From positions 1 to 41,960 of the forward strand of contig RBNI01000110.1 of assembly GCA_003990745.1 (NCBI GenBank): a stretch of DNA of 41,960 nt, given 5' to 3'. The stretch is from Jimgerdemannia flammicorona (Eukaryota > Mucoromycota > Endogonomycetes > Endogonales > Endogonaceae). The notes under the pieces were generated by a model, which worked only from the letters and a program-made list of their open reading frames with translations, was not told where the DNA came from and did no database searches. The position numbers and the translations under genes were made by a program. This document shows, piece after piece, positions 21,560 through 32,095 of this stretch. Within the stretch, counting starts at the first letter, position 1. Every line of letters begins with the position of its first letter.

Positions 21560-22660
21560 CTATATGCAATCAATGGCATGCTGAGTGGCGCTACATCTAC
21601 ATATTCTGCAACTATGACAGGAGAGGATTTCTGGTATATAATGCATGAACACTTAGGACATATCAGTAAAACGAGCCTGGAATGGATGATAAGGAGCAAG
21701 TTTATGTACAGTTTACCAGACTATATGCCACCGGATTTCTTTTACAATGGATGCACGGCAAATAAGGCTTCCCAGCAACCTTTTCAGGAATGAATGAAGT
21801 GAGCAGCCAGCATTCTCGATTTGATTCATACGGATATTTGTGGCCCCATGCGAACGGCATCACACTCTGGGAAGAAGTATTTTATTACATTCATTGATGA
21901 TTATACACACAAAGTCCACATATATTTCATTACAGGGAAAAATGAGGCATTCGACAAATTCCGGGAATTCAAGGCAGCTGTGGAGAATGAGACGGGATGT
22001 AGAATACGAACCCTACACTCAGATAACGGCAAAGAATACGTCAACAAAGGTTTCAGACACTTCTTGAAGAAGAATGGTATACAGCACTCTATGACAGCCC
22101 CTTATACACCTCAGCAAAATGGCGTGGTGGAACGATTCAATCGAATGGTAGTGGAAATGGCTAGAATGATGATGAATACGGCCAGCTTACCGAAGTCCTT
22201 TTGGGTGGAAGTGGTGAATATGGCAGCATATATTCGAAATCATTGTTTCTCTCGAGCTCTAAGCAAGGATCCTGGCAAGCAATCCAGGAATGACAGCAAT
22301 CTTACCCCTGAGGAATTATGGAATGGATCCAAGCCTGACATTTCACACTTACGCATATTCAGAAGCAAGGCATATGTTCTGGACAAAGGTGGCAACCGAG
22401 GCAAGTTCGAACCTAAGGCAGATAAGCATATATTCCTTGGATATGATGGAGCAGGATACAGACTTTGGAACCCGCAGAAATGACGTATGATCATTTTACG
22501 CGACATACAGTTCAAAGAGACTAAGCAGGAAATTTACATGGAAATTCCTATCTCAAATCCGATGGTGAATTCGACGGTACAGCCAGTGACATCTATGCCA
22601 ACTGCAAAGGCTAGCGGAACAACATCTACACCTGGAACGATACCGAAGACTACGTAAAAG
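21560..22660 (+). pseudogene. int: Copia-1 integrase
   Basis: The zinc-binding N-terminus is present as HEHLGHIS (21647) and NGCTANKA (about 21748), where the second Cys of the usual CxxC is Asn. The catalytic core reads LIHTDICGPM (21820), LHSDNGKEYV (22014) and PQQNGVVERFNR (22111), giving the D, D and E residues. The GKFEPKADKHIFLGYD segment (about 22400-22447) ends the core as in other copia elements. TGA stops at 21791, 21800 and 22481. Integrase inserts the cDNA into the genome. Confidence 0.9.
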
Positions 22661-23960
22661 ACATTCTTGGGACCTACGCCAGTGAAAACGCAACCCATTC
22701 AAATGGAAATGAAGTTGCAAGAACCAAGGATAACGGAAATTACAGATGAGGATGGCAAAGAGGATACCTTTCTGAAGGGTAAGAAGAAGCGCAAATCTGG
22801 GATGGATAACGAAGTCTAAGCAGATCTGGGAAATTACTGGAACTCACCCAAGTCATCTTGTCGCAAACAACATCACGTGAACTATGCCTGTGAATGTACT
22901 TACATAGCAACGACTGGTGAGCCAGCACACTACGACGAAGCCATTCACTCAAATGATAAGAAGGAGTGGAGAAGGGCTATGGATGAGGAGTACAGTTCGC
23001 TCATCGAAAACAACACTTGGGATCTAGTAAGCCTTCCAGCAGAGCAATAAGCTATAGGATTGAAGTGGGTCTACAAGATCAAGCATAAGGCTAATGGCAA
23101 TGTAGAATGGTATAAGGCTCAATTTGTAGCAAAGGGGTACTCGCAAGGCTACGGCATAGACTACGACAAGACATTTTCCCTGGTATTTAAGTTGACTTCA
23201 CTTAGAATACTTCTTGCAATCGGAGCCAAGTATGACTATGAGATATGTACATCAAATGGACGTTAAGACAGCCTTCCTAAATGGAGATGTAGATACCAAA
23301 CTATACGTTCTTCAACCACAAGGATATGAACTATACAACAACAATGGAAATGAGCTCGTATGTAAATTACGCAAAGGGCTCTATGGAATCAAGCAAGCGG
23401 CAAGGTTGTGGAATCGAAAGATCGATGGATATCTTTTAGACAACAGATTCAAGCGTTGTGAAGCCGATCTATGCATATACACCTGACATACATCCTCAGG
23501 AATGGTATACCTGGGAATTTGAGTTGACGATATTATTTTAGTCAGAATGGTAAGTGAAATCAATGATATAAAGGCTACACTATACCAGAAATTCAAAATG
23601 ACAGACTTAGGCGAAGTGTCCTATCTCCTTGGAATATTGATTACATATAATAGGCACGAGCGCGCTATACACCTAACACAAGCCACATACATTCGAAATA
23701 TTCTCGAGCGATTCGGGATGAGTGAATGCAAACCAGTCGGAACACCTATAGAAACATTCGTGAAACTAAAGAAGTCTGACACTATGCCTGAGGGAAACGA
23801 CATCCCCTATCAACAAGCCATGGGATCCCTCATATATCTTATGCAAGGGACAAGACCTAATATCTCTTTTGCGGTAAACAAAGTGGCGCAGTATTCTTCA
23901 TGCTACGACAATAGCCATTGGATGGCAATCAAGCAAATTTTCAGATACATCAAAGAAACT
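22661..23960 (+). pseudogene. rt: Copia-1 reverse transcriptase
   Basis: Motifs: EWRRAMDEEYSSL (22968), LKWVYKIKHKANG (23061), QGYGIDYDKTFSLV (23148), HQMDVKTAFLNGD (about 23248; block A Asp), LRKGLYGIKQAARLW (23370), VDDIILV (about 23524; catalytic DD) and FKMTDLGEVSYLLGI (23595). The reading frame changes from 2 to 0 near 23235 just before block A. Stops occur near 22656, 22816, 23048, 23484 and 23520. Copies element RNA to cDNA in the particle. Confidence 0.9.
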
Positions 23961-24497
23961 GCGGACTATATGCTCAGTTTGGGTGGTGATAATGGGCAAA
24001 GCAGGAGTACTATATGCCTACTCAGTTCTTGTGATGCCGATTGAGCTGGCGACTTAGATGACAGAAGGTCTACAACTGGATATATTTTTAAAGTAAACAA
24101 TGGAGCCATTTTGTGGCAAACACATAAGCAACCTTCAGTGGCAACATCCTCTATGCAAGCGGAATATCAAGCATTATCAATGACAACAAAGGAGGCTATC
24201 TGGCTTCGAGAACTGTTAAAGGAGCTGGGATACAAGCAATGGCACTCTATACTACTCCAGCAAGATAACCAATCAACGATTGCTTTAGCAAAGAACTCTA
24301 TACATCACGCCAGAATGAAACACATAGATATACAGCATTATTTCATATGTAAATGTGTGGAAAACGGCACTATACACCTTGAATACATCTCAACAGAATA
24401 TATGATGGTGGATTCATTGACTAAAGCCCTTCCAAAGGCAAAGTTTGACTTATGCATGCAAGGAATGGGTATTACGGGACTCTACACTGGTAATTAA
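23961..24497 (+). pseudogene. rnh: Copia-1 RNase H
   Basis: The Ty1/copia RNase H starts around SSCDADWAGD (the Trp codon is TGA at 24042), then RRSTTGYIF (24066), QPSVATSSMQAEYQALS (24129), QDNQSTIALAKN (24266), HIDIQHYFICKCVENGTIHL (24322) and DSLTKALPKAKF (24411). It ends with a stop at 24495-24497. Apart from the TGA at 24042 the domain is open from 23547. It removes RNA from RNA/DNA hybrids. Confidence 0.9.
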
Positions 24498-24758
24498 GGA
24501 CAATTCGGGATGAGATAGGATAATAGAGTAACAGCAAGCTTCTTTAACATTGATCCCTGCATTGGTGATTTCTACCAACATTGCTCATCTATGAATGTTC
24601 ACATCTCTATTTTTCAACCTATTTTTCGAGCTTTTAAGCAGGCAATTCAGGTGTTTTTCGGTTTCTAGATAGCAGTCTGAACATTACAGTGAGATTTGCA
24701 GTGGTTATAGCTTAGTATTGCAGTTTGGGAATTTGCATATCTCGTTGAGTGGGAATAT
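24498..24758 (+). other. Copia-1 3' untranslated region and polypurine tract
   Basis: Non-coding sequence between RNase H and the 3' LTR. GAGTGGGAATAT immediately before the LTR start is the likely polypurine tract priming plus-strand synthesis. Nothing else is recognisable. Confidence 0.6.
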
Positions 24759-24905
24759 TGAAATATGTAGGTTACAACTCGATATATGGTGGCACAGCCT
24801 TCCTTGACTACGTCATCATGTAAACGTCACTAATTGTGACGCGTAAAAGCGCGTGAGGATTAGCAATAAACAACACACTTCTCCCTCCATTCCAAGTATT
24901 CCACA
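24759..24905 (+). repeat. Copia-1 3' LTR
   Basis: 147 bp, TGAAATATG to TATTCCACA. It keeps CpG pairs (GTGACGCG, GCGCG) that are TG/CA in the 5' LTR. Followed by gypsy-2 gag sequence. Confidence 0.9.
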
Positions 24906-25642
24906 ATAGTTATTCAGTGGAAAATTCCTCTGACTAGTTCTCTGAGCTGAGCCTTGTAGATGGCAATTTTCCTTTCATCTGAGAGATTCCTCAGAGCTGT
25001 GATTCCCTCAATTCTGTCAAGGAATTCTCTAGGATCTTCCTCTGGGTATCCTGCAAAGGTTGACAATGAGGTGGCCATTTCATTGTCACTTTCTTCTGAT
25101 TCTGGTTCTGGTCCAGATTCTGATTTAGATTCTGACTCTGATTTACTTTCTGAAATATCACTAGAGATGGGAGTGCTTGGATATCTTGAGGATAGTGTTC
25201 TAGACCTTAGACAAAGTAGAATGAGCCTAGGTATTCTTGAAGAAGCTACTTCCAATTCTGCAATGGCTGGTGGTAAAGGTTTGATGGGTGAGACTGGTAG
25301 GACTTCTCTGGAGTATTTGGCTGCTAGATGCTAGACTTATATAATGAGATCTTCTAGTTCTTATGCAAGTTCCTCAAATTGTCCAACAGAACTACCTGTG
25401 TTGTCTAGTTGATCTGGTTGGAGATTTCAGACTATACTGGCTTCTGGTTGGGATCCTTCTGATGCTGTATAGTTGGTAAGTCTTGAGATAATTACTTCCC
25501 TTTCTTTCCAGATGCTAGTGATGACCAGTTCTCCTGTGGTGATAGAGATTGGTATTGTATCAAATGTATCCAGTTTGACTGTGAGTTCTTGTGAGCTGAA
25601 AAGTCACATTGATTTTAAAATCTTCTCAGTTGAGTTCCCAAA
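24906..25642 (-). pseudogene. gag: Gypsy-2 gag, N-terminal part
   Basis: The minus-strand frame 24914-25255 is open for 113 codons and closely matches gypsy-3 Gag: RYPSTPISSDI, a Ser/Glu/Lys-rich acidic linker, ESDNEMATSLSTFAGYPEED, PREFLDRIEGI and ERKIAIYKAQLRELVRGIF. The rest toward 25642 is broken. Copia-1 cuts it at 24906. In gypsy-3 the LTR end supplies an ATG in frame with Gag; here that codon is mutated. Confidence 0.8.
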
Positions 25643-26565
25643 TATAATGTGCCTGGCTCAATGAAGGCAAATTATAAGATTGGAGATTATTGTAGTTTGG
25701 CTTGAGCTCCCAGTTACTTTGTTAAAAGCAACAAAATATTCTTAGTATTTAGCAGTATAATAGTCAAAGCTAGATATCTGTAAACAATTCTGGCAATTTC
25801 CTTATTAGAATGGGTTCTTGGGAGTAGTGGCAATTATATATATAGTGGACTGGTAATTTAGCAGTTCTCCTTATATGATTTCTGCATGGCAATCTCTGTA
25901 TAGTATGATGATCTCTGTGTAGTATGATAATCTCCAAAAGTATGTGATTTCTACAGGACAATCTTGTATAGCATAATGATCTCTATGTAGTATGACAGAT
26001 TCCTTATGTATGATGATCTGGTAATTTGGCAGTTTCTTTATACAGTTTTGGCAGGCAACTTGGTTTGGGTGCAGATTCTTCTGAATTGGGCTTACTGGGA
26101 ATAGTTCTTCTAGAGATATTGGGTAGTATAGATTCTTCTAAATCAGGCTCACTGAGAATTGTACTGGTGGTAGATTCTTCTGAATTGAGCTTACTGGGAA
26201 CAGATGGATAACTTGGATATTATAGATAACTTAGATAACTTGGATAACTTGAATGTCATAGATTCTTAGTAAAGTTACATCAAAGACTAGCTTTGTTTAT
26301 ATGGGGTTATGTCATAGACTGGCTCTACTGTGAAGTTGTATCAAGAGACTAACTTGTGGCAAGGTTTCTTAAGGGATCTCTGAGAATGTAGGTAACTTGG
26401 AATTGGCAGCTTATTCCTTAAGCAACAGATTTCTCTTCAAAAGATAGCAAAGTTCTTACTTGAACTTTAGCAGCAAATCTTCAGACTTATCTGACAAGTA
26501 AACCAAAAATGTAACAAACTCTTCTTTGTATTGAAAAGTGGACCAGAGTAGAAAGAGGACCAATG
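25643..26565 (-). repeat. Gypsy-2 5' LTR, truncated
   Basis: About 923 bp matching 11023-11950, the U5-side part of the LTR. The remaining 370 bp, including the 19-bp repeats and TATA region, is missing; at 26565 the sequence changes abruptly to copia-2 integrase. The two gypsy-2 LTR parts agree well except for transitions. Confidence 0.8.
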
Positions 26566-27035
26566 AGCTTTCTATATATCTTAGCAAAATAGTATAACTG
26601 AGTATTTTAATCATATAGTCATAGAAATAGCTTATATAATAATTAATGTAGTAAGATTGGAATACTCTTATTAGACTAAAGCAATCAATATAGTAATATA
26701 TATATAATCAGTATATTTCTCAAGCACTAAACAAAGAAGCCAGTAATAATAATAAATATAAGGATGATAATCTCACTCTTAAAGAATAATAGAGTAGAAT
26801 TAAGCCTAATATGTATATCACATCTATATATATTTGGTTATGAGGCATATATTCTTAATAAAAGTAATGCCAATTGACATAAATTTAAGCCAAAAGCTAG
26901 CAAGTATATATTTTTTAGATATTCTGATACCAGCAAGATATATAGACTCTGGGATTTATACAAGTGGCATATTGTCATTTTATATAATATATAATTCAAG
27001 AAAAAAGAAAATGAAGAATTCTGTATAGATTATAA
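26566..27035 (+). pseudogene. int: Copia-2 integrase fragment, AT-rich
   Basis: This aligns without large gaps to copia-1 22100-22545, from the NGVVERFNR region to just after the RDIQF stretch, with dense C-to-T and G-to-A changes (for example TATACACCTCAGC versus TATATATCTTAGC). No long frame is open. It starts at the fusion with the gypsy-2 LTR and lacks everything upstream. Confidence 0.8.
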
Positions 27036-27047
27036 CAGTGACCTTAG

Positions 27048-28130
27048 AATGATGACATCAGTACCAGAGATAGTCTTTTCTTGCAAGCCATCAGATCGGA
27101 GCACAAGAAGATCATATGGTATATAAGATGAGCAATGATGACCAACTATAAGTCATTGTGACCACAGTATGAGTATCTTGAGGAATATAAAAGAAGGATC
27201 AAGGAACTGCAGTAGCAGCAACCAATAAGACCCACCAATCCCAAAATAGCTCAAAGACTTACTACAAATAAAATGCCTGCTGCCTGCCAAATCTCAAGGT
27301 CAAGAAACCACCAAGGCATCTTGATTAAAGAAAGGATGTTCCAAGACATCAGAAGAGCTATGAGGACCCACTCAAGAAGGACTCCTAGTATCAACCTGGG
27401 TACTGGTGACCCTTATCACTATATCCTCTACTGCCATGAAATGGAAACCAGGATCACCATTGCTACCAAATGCCTCCAAATATGGCAGGAGTATGAAATA
27501 GGAAACCTCCTCTGCTGGGAGTTCCCACAGGCCAGCACTCAAGAGCTACAAGATGCCACTCTCATAGATATACATGAAATGAGGACAGCTAAAAAGATCT
27601 ATCAGATCTTCAGGCATGCACCATAGTTGATCCCCAACTTGGAGTATGTTAGAGTCTCAGATTTCAGAGACCTGTCATCCTGCTGTATCAATGCACTAGA
27701 AGCCAGAGTGGCTACAGAAACCCAGTCCACTATCACTCTCAATAGTGATGAAGTAGAAGACTTCTGGCATCCTATCCTTCAGGACAACCCAGACCAATTC
27801 CTGTAAGGATTGATCTCAGTATTCCAAGGCCCAAGCATCCAGATTAGATCTCCCCAAGACCCCACATTTGTCCCCTATTTTGTGGAAGAGAATCTCATAG
27901 ACTGGAGAGCTTCAGATCTCCTTATTCCTGCTGCCACTGAATGTGATGATGTTATCGGCAATGACATCATCCCACATGACTTCAACATATGTGAGATATG
28001 CGATGAAGCAAGCAAAGTGTATGAAATGCACAACCTATATGATGAATTTGCAGACCTCATCTCCTTCAAAGATATCCTGACCTCTGATGATGAGGATGAA
28101 GCCCCCATGGTCTTGAACTTTCTGCTCTAA
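27048..28130 (+). pseudogene. Unknown protein, single frame with five stops
   Basis: Frame 0 is coding-like over about 360 codons with stops near 27126, 27153, 27213, 27624 and 27804, most of TGA or TAG type, and no frameshift. Segments include a charged helix YEYLEEYKRRIKELQ (about 27160), TGDPYHYILYCHEMETRI (about 27402), FPQASTQELQDATLIDIHEM (27519), DEVEDFWHPILQDNPDQFL (27747), DDVIGNDIIPHDFNICEICD (27945) and an acidic end DILTSDDEDEAP. Cys and His residues are scattered, with CEICD the only close pair. I recognise no family. The persistence of one frame argues that it once coded. Confidence 0.55.
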
Positions 28131-28146
28131 GTTCCTTATTACACTG

Positions 28147-28265
28147 GATAATGCCAGCACCAGCATTCTGAGGTGACACAGAATTGTTCCAGCATTGGTA
28201 TTTTGATATAACACTAAATAATACCAGCACCAGTATTCTGATATGACACTGAATTATACCAGCAT
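28147..28265. repeat. 35-bp tandem repeat, about 3.4 copies
   Basis: Units begin near 28148, 28184, 28218 and 28254; the core is CCAGCACCAGCATTCTGA followed by TGACAC. The second unit is more diverged. It starts about 18 bases after the stop of the unknown ORF and may be part of its 3' UTR or an element end. Confidence 0.7.
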
Positions 28266-28689
28266 CCTGAACCTGTACAACTATCAGTACTGACCCTGGA
28301 ACTTAGTAGTTTTAGTTATATCTTAGCAACTATTAAATTATATTTTATATAAATGCTCCTCTTATTTCCTCTGAAATAAAGTCAGTCAAGTTCACTTATA
28401 CACACTTCCTTGCAAGTAATCTAAGAGATAACAAGACAGTTAAAAGATAAGGAGTTTGAGGACTATAAGACCTTGGGAAGGCACTCCAATAAGAACTTGC
28501 TTATAACAAACTTGAGTTAGTCTAAGAGATATACCTTGAAGAGAATCTGGTATATTTGAAGGACTCAGTGACTACTATATGATAAGATGTACTAGTTTAT
28601 ATATCTATCTACATCTACATCTAAGTCAGTACAAGCACAACAACTGTCATTAATCTCTTCAGCAGTTAATTGAAATTATTTTCAACTGT
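28266..28689. other. Non-coding remainder of the unknown insertion
   Basis: AT-rich sequence with a TATATAAATG box-like string near 28348 and AAATAAAG near 28374. No open frame or known repeat is seen. Confidence 0.4.
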
Positions 28690-29215
28690 TATATATGTCT
28701 GAGCCAAAGTTATCTAAGCTAAGAATAATAGATATTAAGGATGAAGATGACAACATATCCAATACTAAGAGATCCTCTATAAAATAAGAAAAAGTATTCT
28801 AATATTTATTAAGAAACTTTTTCAAATTAGGAAGTTTTAGGACATACCAGTGAGCTCTAGATAGCAGTAATGTCAAGATTATATAAGCTATGCCAAAGTA
28901 TATAAATATACATATATTACAATATTCAGTAAGTCAAATATATATAACAAAGTTATGTAATTTCTGGACAGTAAAAAATGAGAATGTGTGATAAATGAGG
29001 AGTATTATTCACTTATCATGAATGATATATGAGATCTCATATCTCTTCTACCAAATCACCAAATAATTGGATCAAAGTGAGTCTATAGAATTAAACATAA
29101 GAGTAATAGAAGTGTAGAGTGATATAAAGCTCATTTCATTACTAAGAATTATTTACAGGATTATAGTATAGATTATAATAAGACTTTTTCACTAATATTA
29201 TAAGATGGTTACTTT
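28690..29215 (+). pseudogene. rt: Copia-2 RT N-terminal fragment
   Basis: This aligns to copia-1 22700-23190. The translation around 28985-29200 still shows SKWVYRIKHKSN, VEWYKAHFITKNY and IDYNKTFSLI, with stops. Cytosines are almost eliminated in places. Interrupted at about 29215 by another insertion. Confidence 0.8.
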
Positions 29216-31199
29216 GTTAGAGTACTATTATATAGTTCTGAAAGAGTTTTCTAGAAGTTCTGAATATTCTGGAAGACAATTTTCTCTAAAATCAAGATCA
29301 ATTTTATATAGAATATATTCTCTATACTTATTGATTTCAAGATTGAGTTAATGTCTCAACCAAAGTTCTTTTTGATCTAGTTCTAGATGTTCTGGATGTT
29401 TCTTATTTCAGAAAATTTGAGAAACTAAGACTAGCTTAGTTGAATTGATATATCACTGTAGATAATACTCAATTAGGAAATTTCAGGATTTAGTTAAGAG
29501 TAAGACCTAATAGAGTATAGATTTACTTAAGAGTGGTTTGTGGATTATTAAATAAGTTTATTTGCTATTTATAATATTACTATACTAGAAGTAATGTGTG
29601 AAGAGATATTTATCTGAAGAAGTATTTAGGAGTACTGGGTTGTTCTTATCTATTTGAGTCTATTTGTATCTATTTTTCTAAGATCTGGAGGAGTAGATAT
29701 TTATACTAATAAAAGGCTATCTGGACTATACTAAATATGGATATAGCAATTAGTACTTTGATGAGTCAGAATACAGTCACATAGTATAAATGTAAACTAA
29801 TATATCAAGAGATTCATCTGACTGCTGAGTCAGTATGCAATTACATGGTATAAGGCTAATCTAACTATACTAATGACTGTTAAGCTATCTATAAATTTAG
29901 ATACTATCTGAGTATTCTTCAATGAGAGCACTATCAATGACATTATCTCTGATGAAGTAGTTATCTAGAAAGAGTGGTTCTTGGATAATGTCTCTCTGTT
30001 TATTCATATAGTAATAGGTTGGAACCATATCACTATTCAATAATATAGTATCATCTATCTCATATACTAGATAGGATATTAATTAGTAGAGAGAGAGTAT
30101 ATTATCTTCATTTTCATCAGATTTGCTATCTGTATATCTTTGGTAGATAACAGTACTATATGTATATTGCAAAGTTGTAGTATACTAGTGATTATAGTTT
30201 GTTTTATTCATACTTAGGAGGTAGAGTTGTTGGTTCAATCTTAAGAGTTGTCTGGAGGTATAGATTATATTCTTCAGTCTCTTCATTATAGTTGAAGTAA
30301 TTGAGCATAAATGTAGATTGGTACTCATACTAGTGATCATTATTCTAATAGATTTTGTAGATAATTATAAATTATTATTCATCAGCAAGATTGGCAGAGT
30401 GATCAGGGTTAGTAGAGATCCTTAGCTGGAGGTCATTGTCTTCTACTTTATTATTATCAAACTGGATTATATTATAGATGACCTTCATGGTATATAACTT
30501 GGGGCATTTGTAGGATGTGGTTATTAGGGTATGGAAAAGGTCTGTCTGTGGTTTGAATATACTTGATATACTTGTAATTGAGTTTTTGTACCATATTATC
30601 AATTTGTCCATAGGACAGAGTGGCAACTATTTCAGTAGTAGTAACTTGGAGGTAGAGAATAAAGGTGCTATACTCATAGAAGAGTTCTCAGTATTTATAG
30701 GTAATGAGTTTCTGGTGTTGAGACATCTGAGTAATATCCTTATCATAGTAGTATTTAACTATATCTTTCAGAAGGTGACCAATCTGATAGTAGCTTGAAA
30801 TTTGTCCAATTTGGTAGATCTTACTAAGTATGTTCAGAGCATTCTATTGAGCTTTCATAAAGTAGAAAAGTACTAGGCTATGGATATTCATAAGAAGTAG
30901 GTGAGCTGTAGGTTAGTTGATAATGGTATTCCGAATATTAGTACAGATATATTTATAGATTATAGTGGTCATATCTGGTATTTATTTAAGAGTTATAGTT
31001 GTTCATTTGGTTTGTTGTAGTTCTTCATTTCAATATATCTATATATTTGATATATATCTTTGGTCCTGATTGGTAAGATTTCATTTTTAAAAATCTTATA
31101 TTCTGTAACTTTAAGTTGACTCAGCTTTGTAATCTTATATATAGTTTCTGAATTTATTCTGAGGGTGATGTGTGATTTCAGTAACTTAGAGATTGTACA
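29216..31199. mobile_element. Unidentified 2-kb AT-rich insertion in copia-2 RT
   Basis: Copia-2 RT stops near 29205-29215 and resumes near 31200. TTACTTT near both junctions may be a target duplication. The left end TGTTAGAGTACTATTATATAG and the following TTCTAGAAGTTCTGAATATTCT look like a copia-type LTR start, but I find no matching right LTR. The minus strand from about 31200 to 30375 has coding-like pieces, the longest 30375-30626 (83 codons), with no recognised domain. A 63-bp direct repeat starts at 29763 and 29826 (TGAGTCAG). The whole insertion is strongly mutated. Confidence 0.4.
30375..31199 (-). pseudogene. Unknown minus-strand coding remnant
   Basis: Minus-strand frames read for example RSTKLDKFQATIRLVTF (near 30780), then CPMDKLIIWYKN (about 30610) and KCPKLYTMKVIYNIIQF. 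The region resembles a mutated gag-like or transposase-like gene in composition only; no motif is diagnostic. Confidence 0.25.
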
Positions 31200-31889
31200 C
31201 TTATAGATATTCGAGCTTACTTTACTTAAAATACTCCTTGTGATCAGTATATTATATGATTTGAAAATCCATCAAATAGATATTAAGACATAATTTCTTA
31301 ATATTGATATAGATACTAAACTATATAACTGTCAACTGCAAGAATATAAAAAAGGTAATCTTGTATACAAATGATGTAAAGAACTATATAGTATCAAACA
31401 AGTAGTATAACTATCAAGTAAAAGGATTGATAAATATCTCCTTAATAATAGATTTACTTACTATAAAGCAAATAATTGCATATATATCTAGTACTATAAT
31501 AATAGTAGTATAGTCTTTATTAGTATCTGGATTGATGATATAATTATTATTATCAGTAAAAATAAGCTTAATAGAGTTAAAAAAGCTCTATGCTGAGAGT
31601 TCAAGATAACAGATATGAGTGATGCATCCTTTCTTTTGAGGATATCTATCATATATAATATAAATATACATATATGCTATATACTTCTTATAAGTAATAT
31701 ATATTCAAACAATTCTCAAATATTTCAATATGAATAAATATAAGTCTGTCAGCACTCTTATAGATACTTTCATAAAGTTAAGAAAGCCTGATACTATTTC
31801 TGAAGATAACAATAATATATAAGCCAAAAATGATATCAAAGATATACTATATCAGCAACTAATCAGTTCTCTTATATATCTCATACTAG
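31200..31889 (+). pseudogene. rt: Copia-2 RT C-terminal fragment
   Basis: This aligns to copia-1 23195-23848, covering block A to just before the conserved PNI region. The nucleotide match is visible despite extreme AT bias (for example TCTCTTATATATCTCATA versus CCCTCATATATCTTATGC at the right end). It ends where gypsy-3 starts at 31890. Confidence 0.8.
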
Positions 31890-32004
31890 TGTGACAAACC
31901 AGGACATACTAACTGAATTATACCTTAGCCAGATGACACAAACAATTAGCCAGATGATGTGAACACAGAGCATAGTAACCAGCAATCATTGCTGTAGAAA
32001 ACTG

Positions 32005-32012
32005 TATAAATA
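32005..32012 (+). promoter_or_regulatory. TATA-like box in gypsy-3 LTR
   Basis: TATAAATA lies 115 bases inside the LTR and is conserved in the 3' LTR near 40890. It is followed by the 19-bp repeats and, about 170 bases on, AATAAA (32179). A transcription start nearby is likely. Confidence 0.5.
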
Positions 32013-32038
32013 GCCAGACTACCAGATAAGGTATATCT

Positions 32039-32095
32039 GTGCAGGACCTGCACACCTGTGCTGGACCTGTACACTTGTGCTGGACCTGTACAACT
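32039..32095 (+). repeat. Three 19-bp tandem repeats in gypsy-3 5' LTR
   Basis: Units begin at 32039, 32058 and 32077: TGTGCAGGACCTGCACACC and two variants with CTGGACCTGTACAC. The first contains GTGCAGG-A-CCTGCAC, a perfect 7-bp inverted repeat around one base. Confidence 0.85.

Larger units (their letters stand above)
19155..24905 (+). mobile_element. Copia-1, Ty1/copia retrotransposon, complete but with stops
   Basis: A 5.75-kb element with short LTRs (146 and 147 bp), a PBS complementary to the initiator-tRNA anticodon arm, one gag-pol reading frame and a polypurine tract. It is inserted in gypsy-2 gag. It keeps many CpG dinucleotides and reads well through all domains, so it is younger and less mutated than its neighbours. 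The frame changes from 1 to 2 because of a 685-bp insertion event in the protease, and from 2 to 0 by a small indel near 23235. Most stops are TGA where relatives have Arg or Trp. The flanking 5-mers ATTAT and ATAGT agree only partly as a target duplication. Confidence 0.9.
11023..26565 (-). mobile_element. Gypsy-2, Ty3/gypsy retrotransposon with dUTPase, 5' LTR truncated
   Basis: This is a minus-strand element with its 3' LTR at 11023-12315, coding region 12316-25642 and partial 5' LTR at 25643-26565. Copia-1 (19155-24905) interrupts gag. Removing copia-1 leaves an internal region of 7576 bp, against 7575 bp in gypsy-3, so the two are members of the same family. Order in sense direction is gag, protease, Cys modules, dUTPase, linker, RT, RNase H, integrase, ORF3. 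It carries many CpA-to-TpA type stops. Its left end is inserted in gypsy-1; its right end is fused to copia-2 after a deletion. Confidence 0.85.
27036..28689 (+). mobile_element. Unidentified 1.65-kb insertion in copia-2
   Basis: Copia-2 homology to copia-1 stops near 27035 (matching about 22545) and resumes near 28690 (matching about 22700), so this is inserted sequence or replaces about 150 bp. It is less AT-rich than the flanks. It holds one broken ORF and a 35-bp repeat array. The ends carry a short inverted match, TATAACAGT at the left and ACTGTTATA at the right (near 28675-28685), which might be terminal inverted repeats or chance. The class is unknown. Confidence 0.5.

Noticed and set aside
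19798..24044. TGA read as a sense codon (alternative genetic code), since most copia-1 stops are TGA
   Set aside because: The stops fall where relatives have Arg (CGA) or Trp (TGG), which single transitions turn into TGA. TAA and TAG also occur, and Trp is normally encoded by TGG throughout the window.
27036..28689. Class II transposon with TA target duplication
   Set aside because: Only about nine bases of inverted match at the ends and no transposase motif (no recognisable DDE/D pattern); not enough to assign a class.
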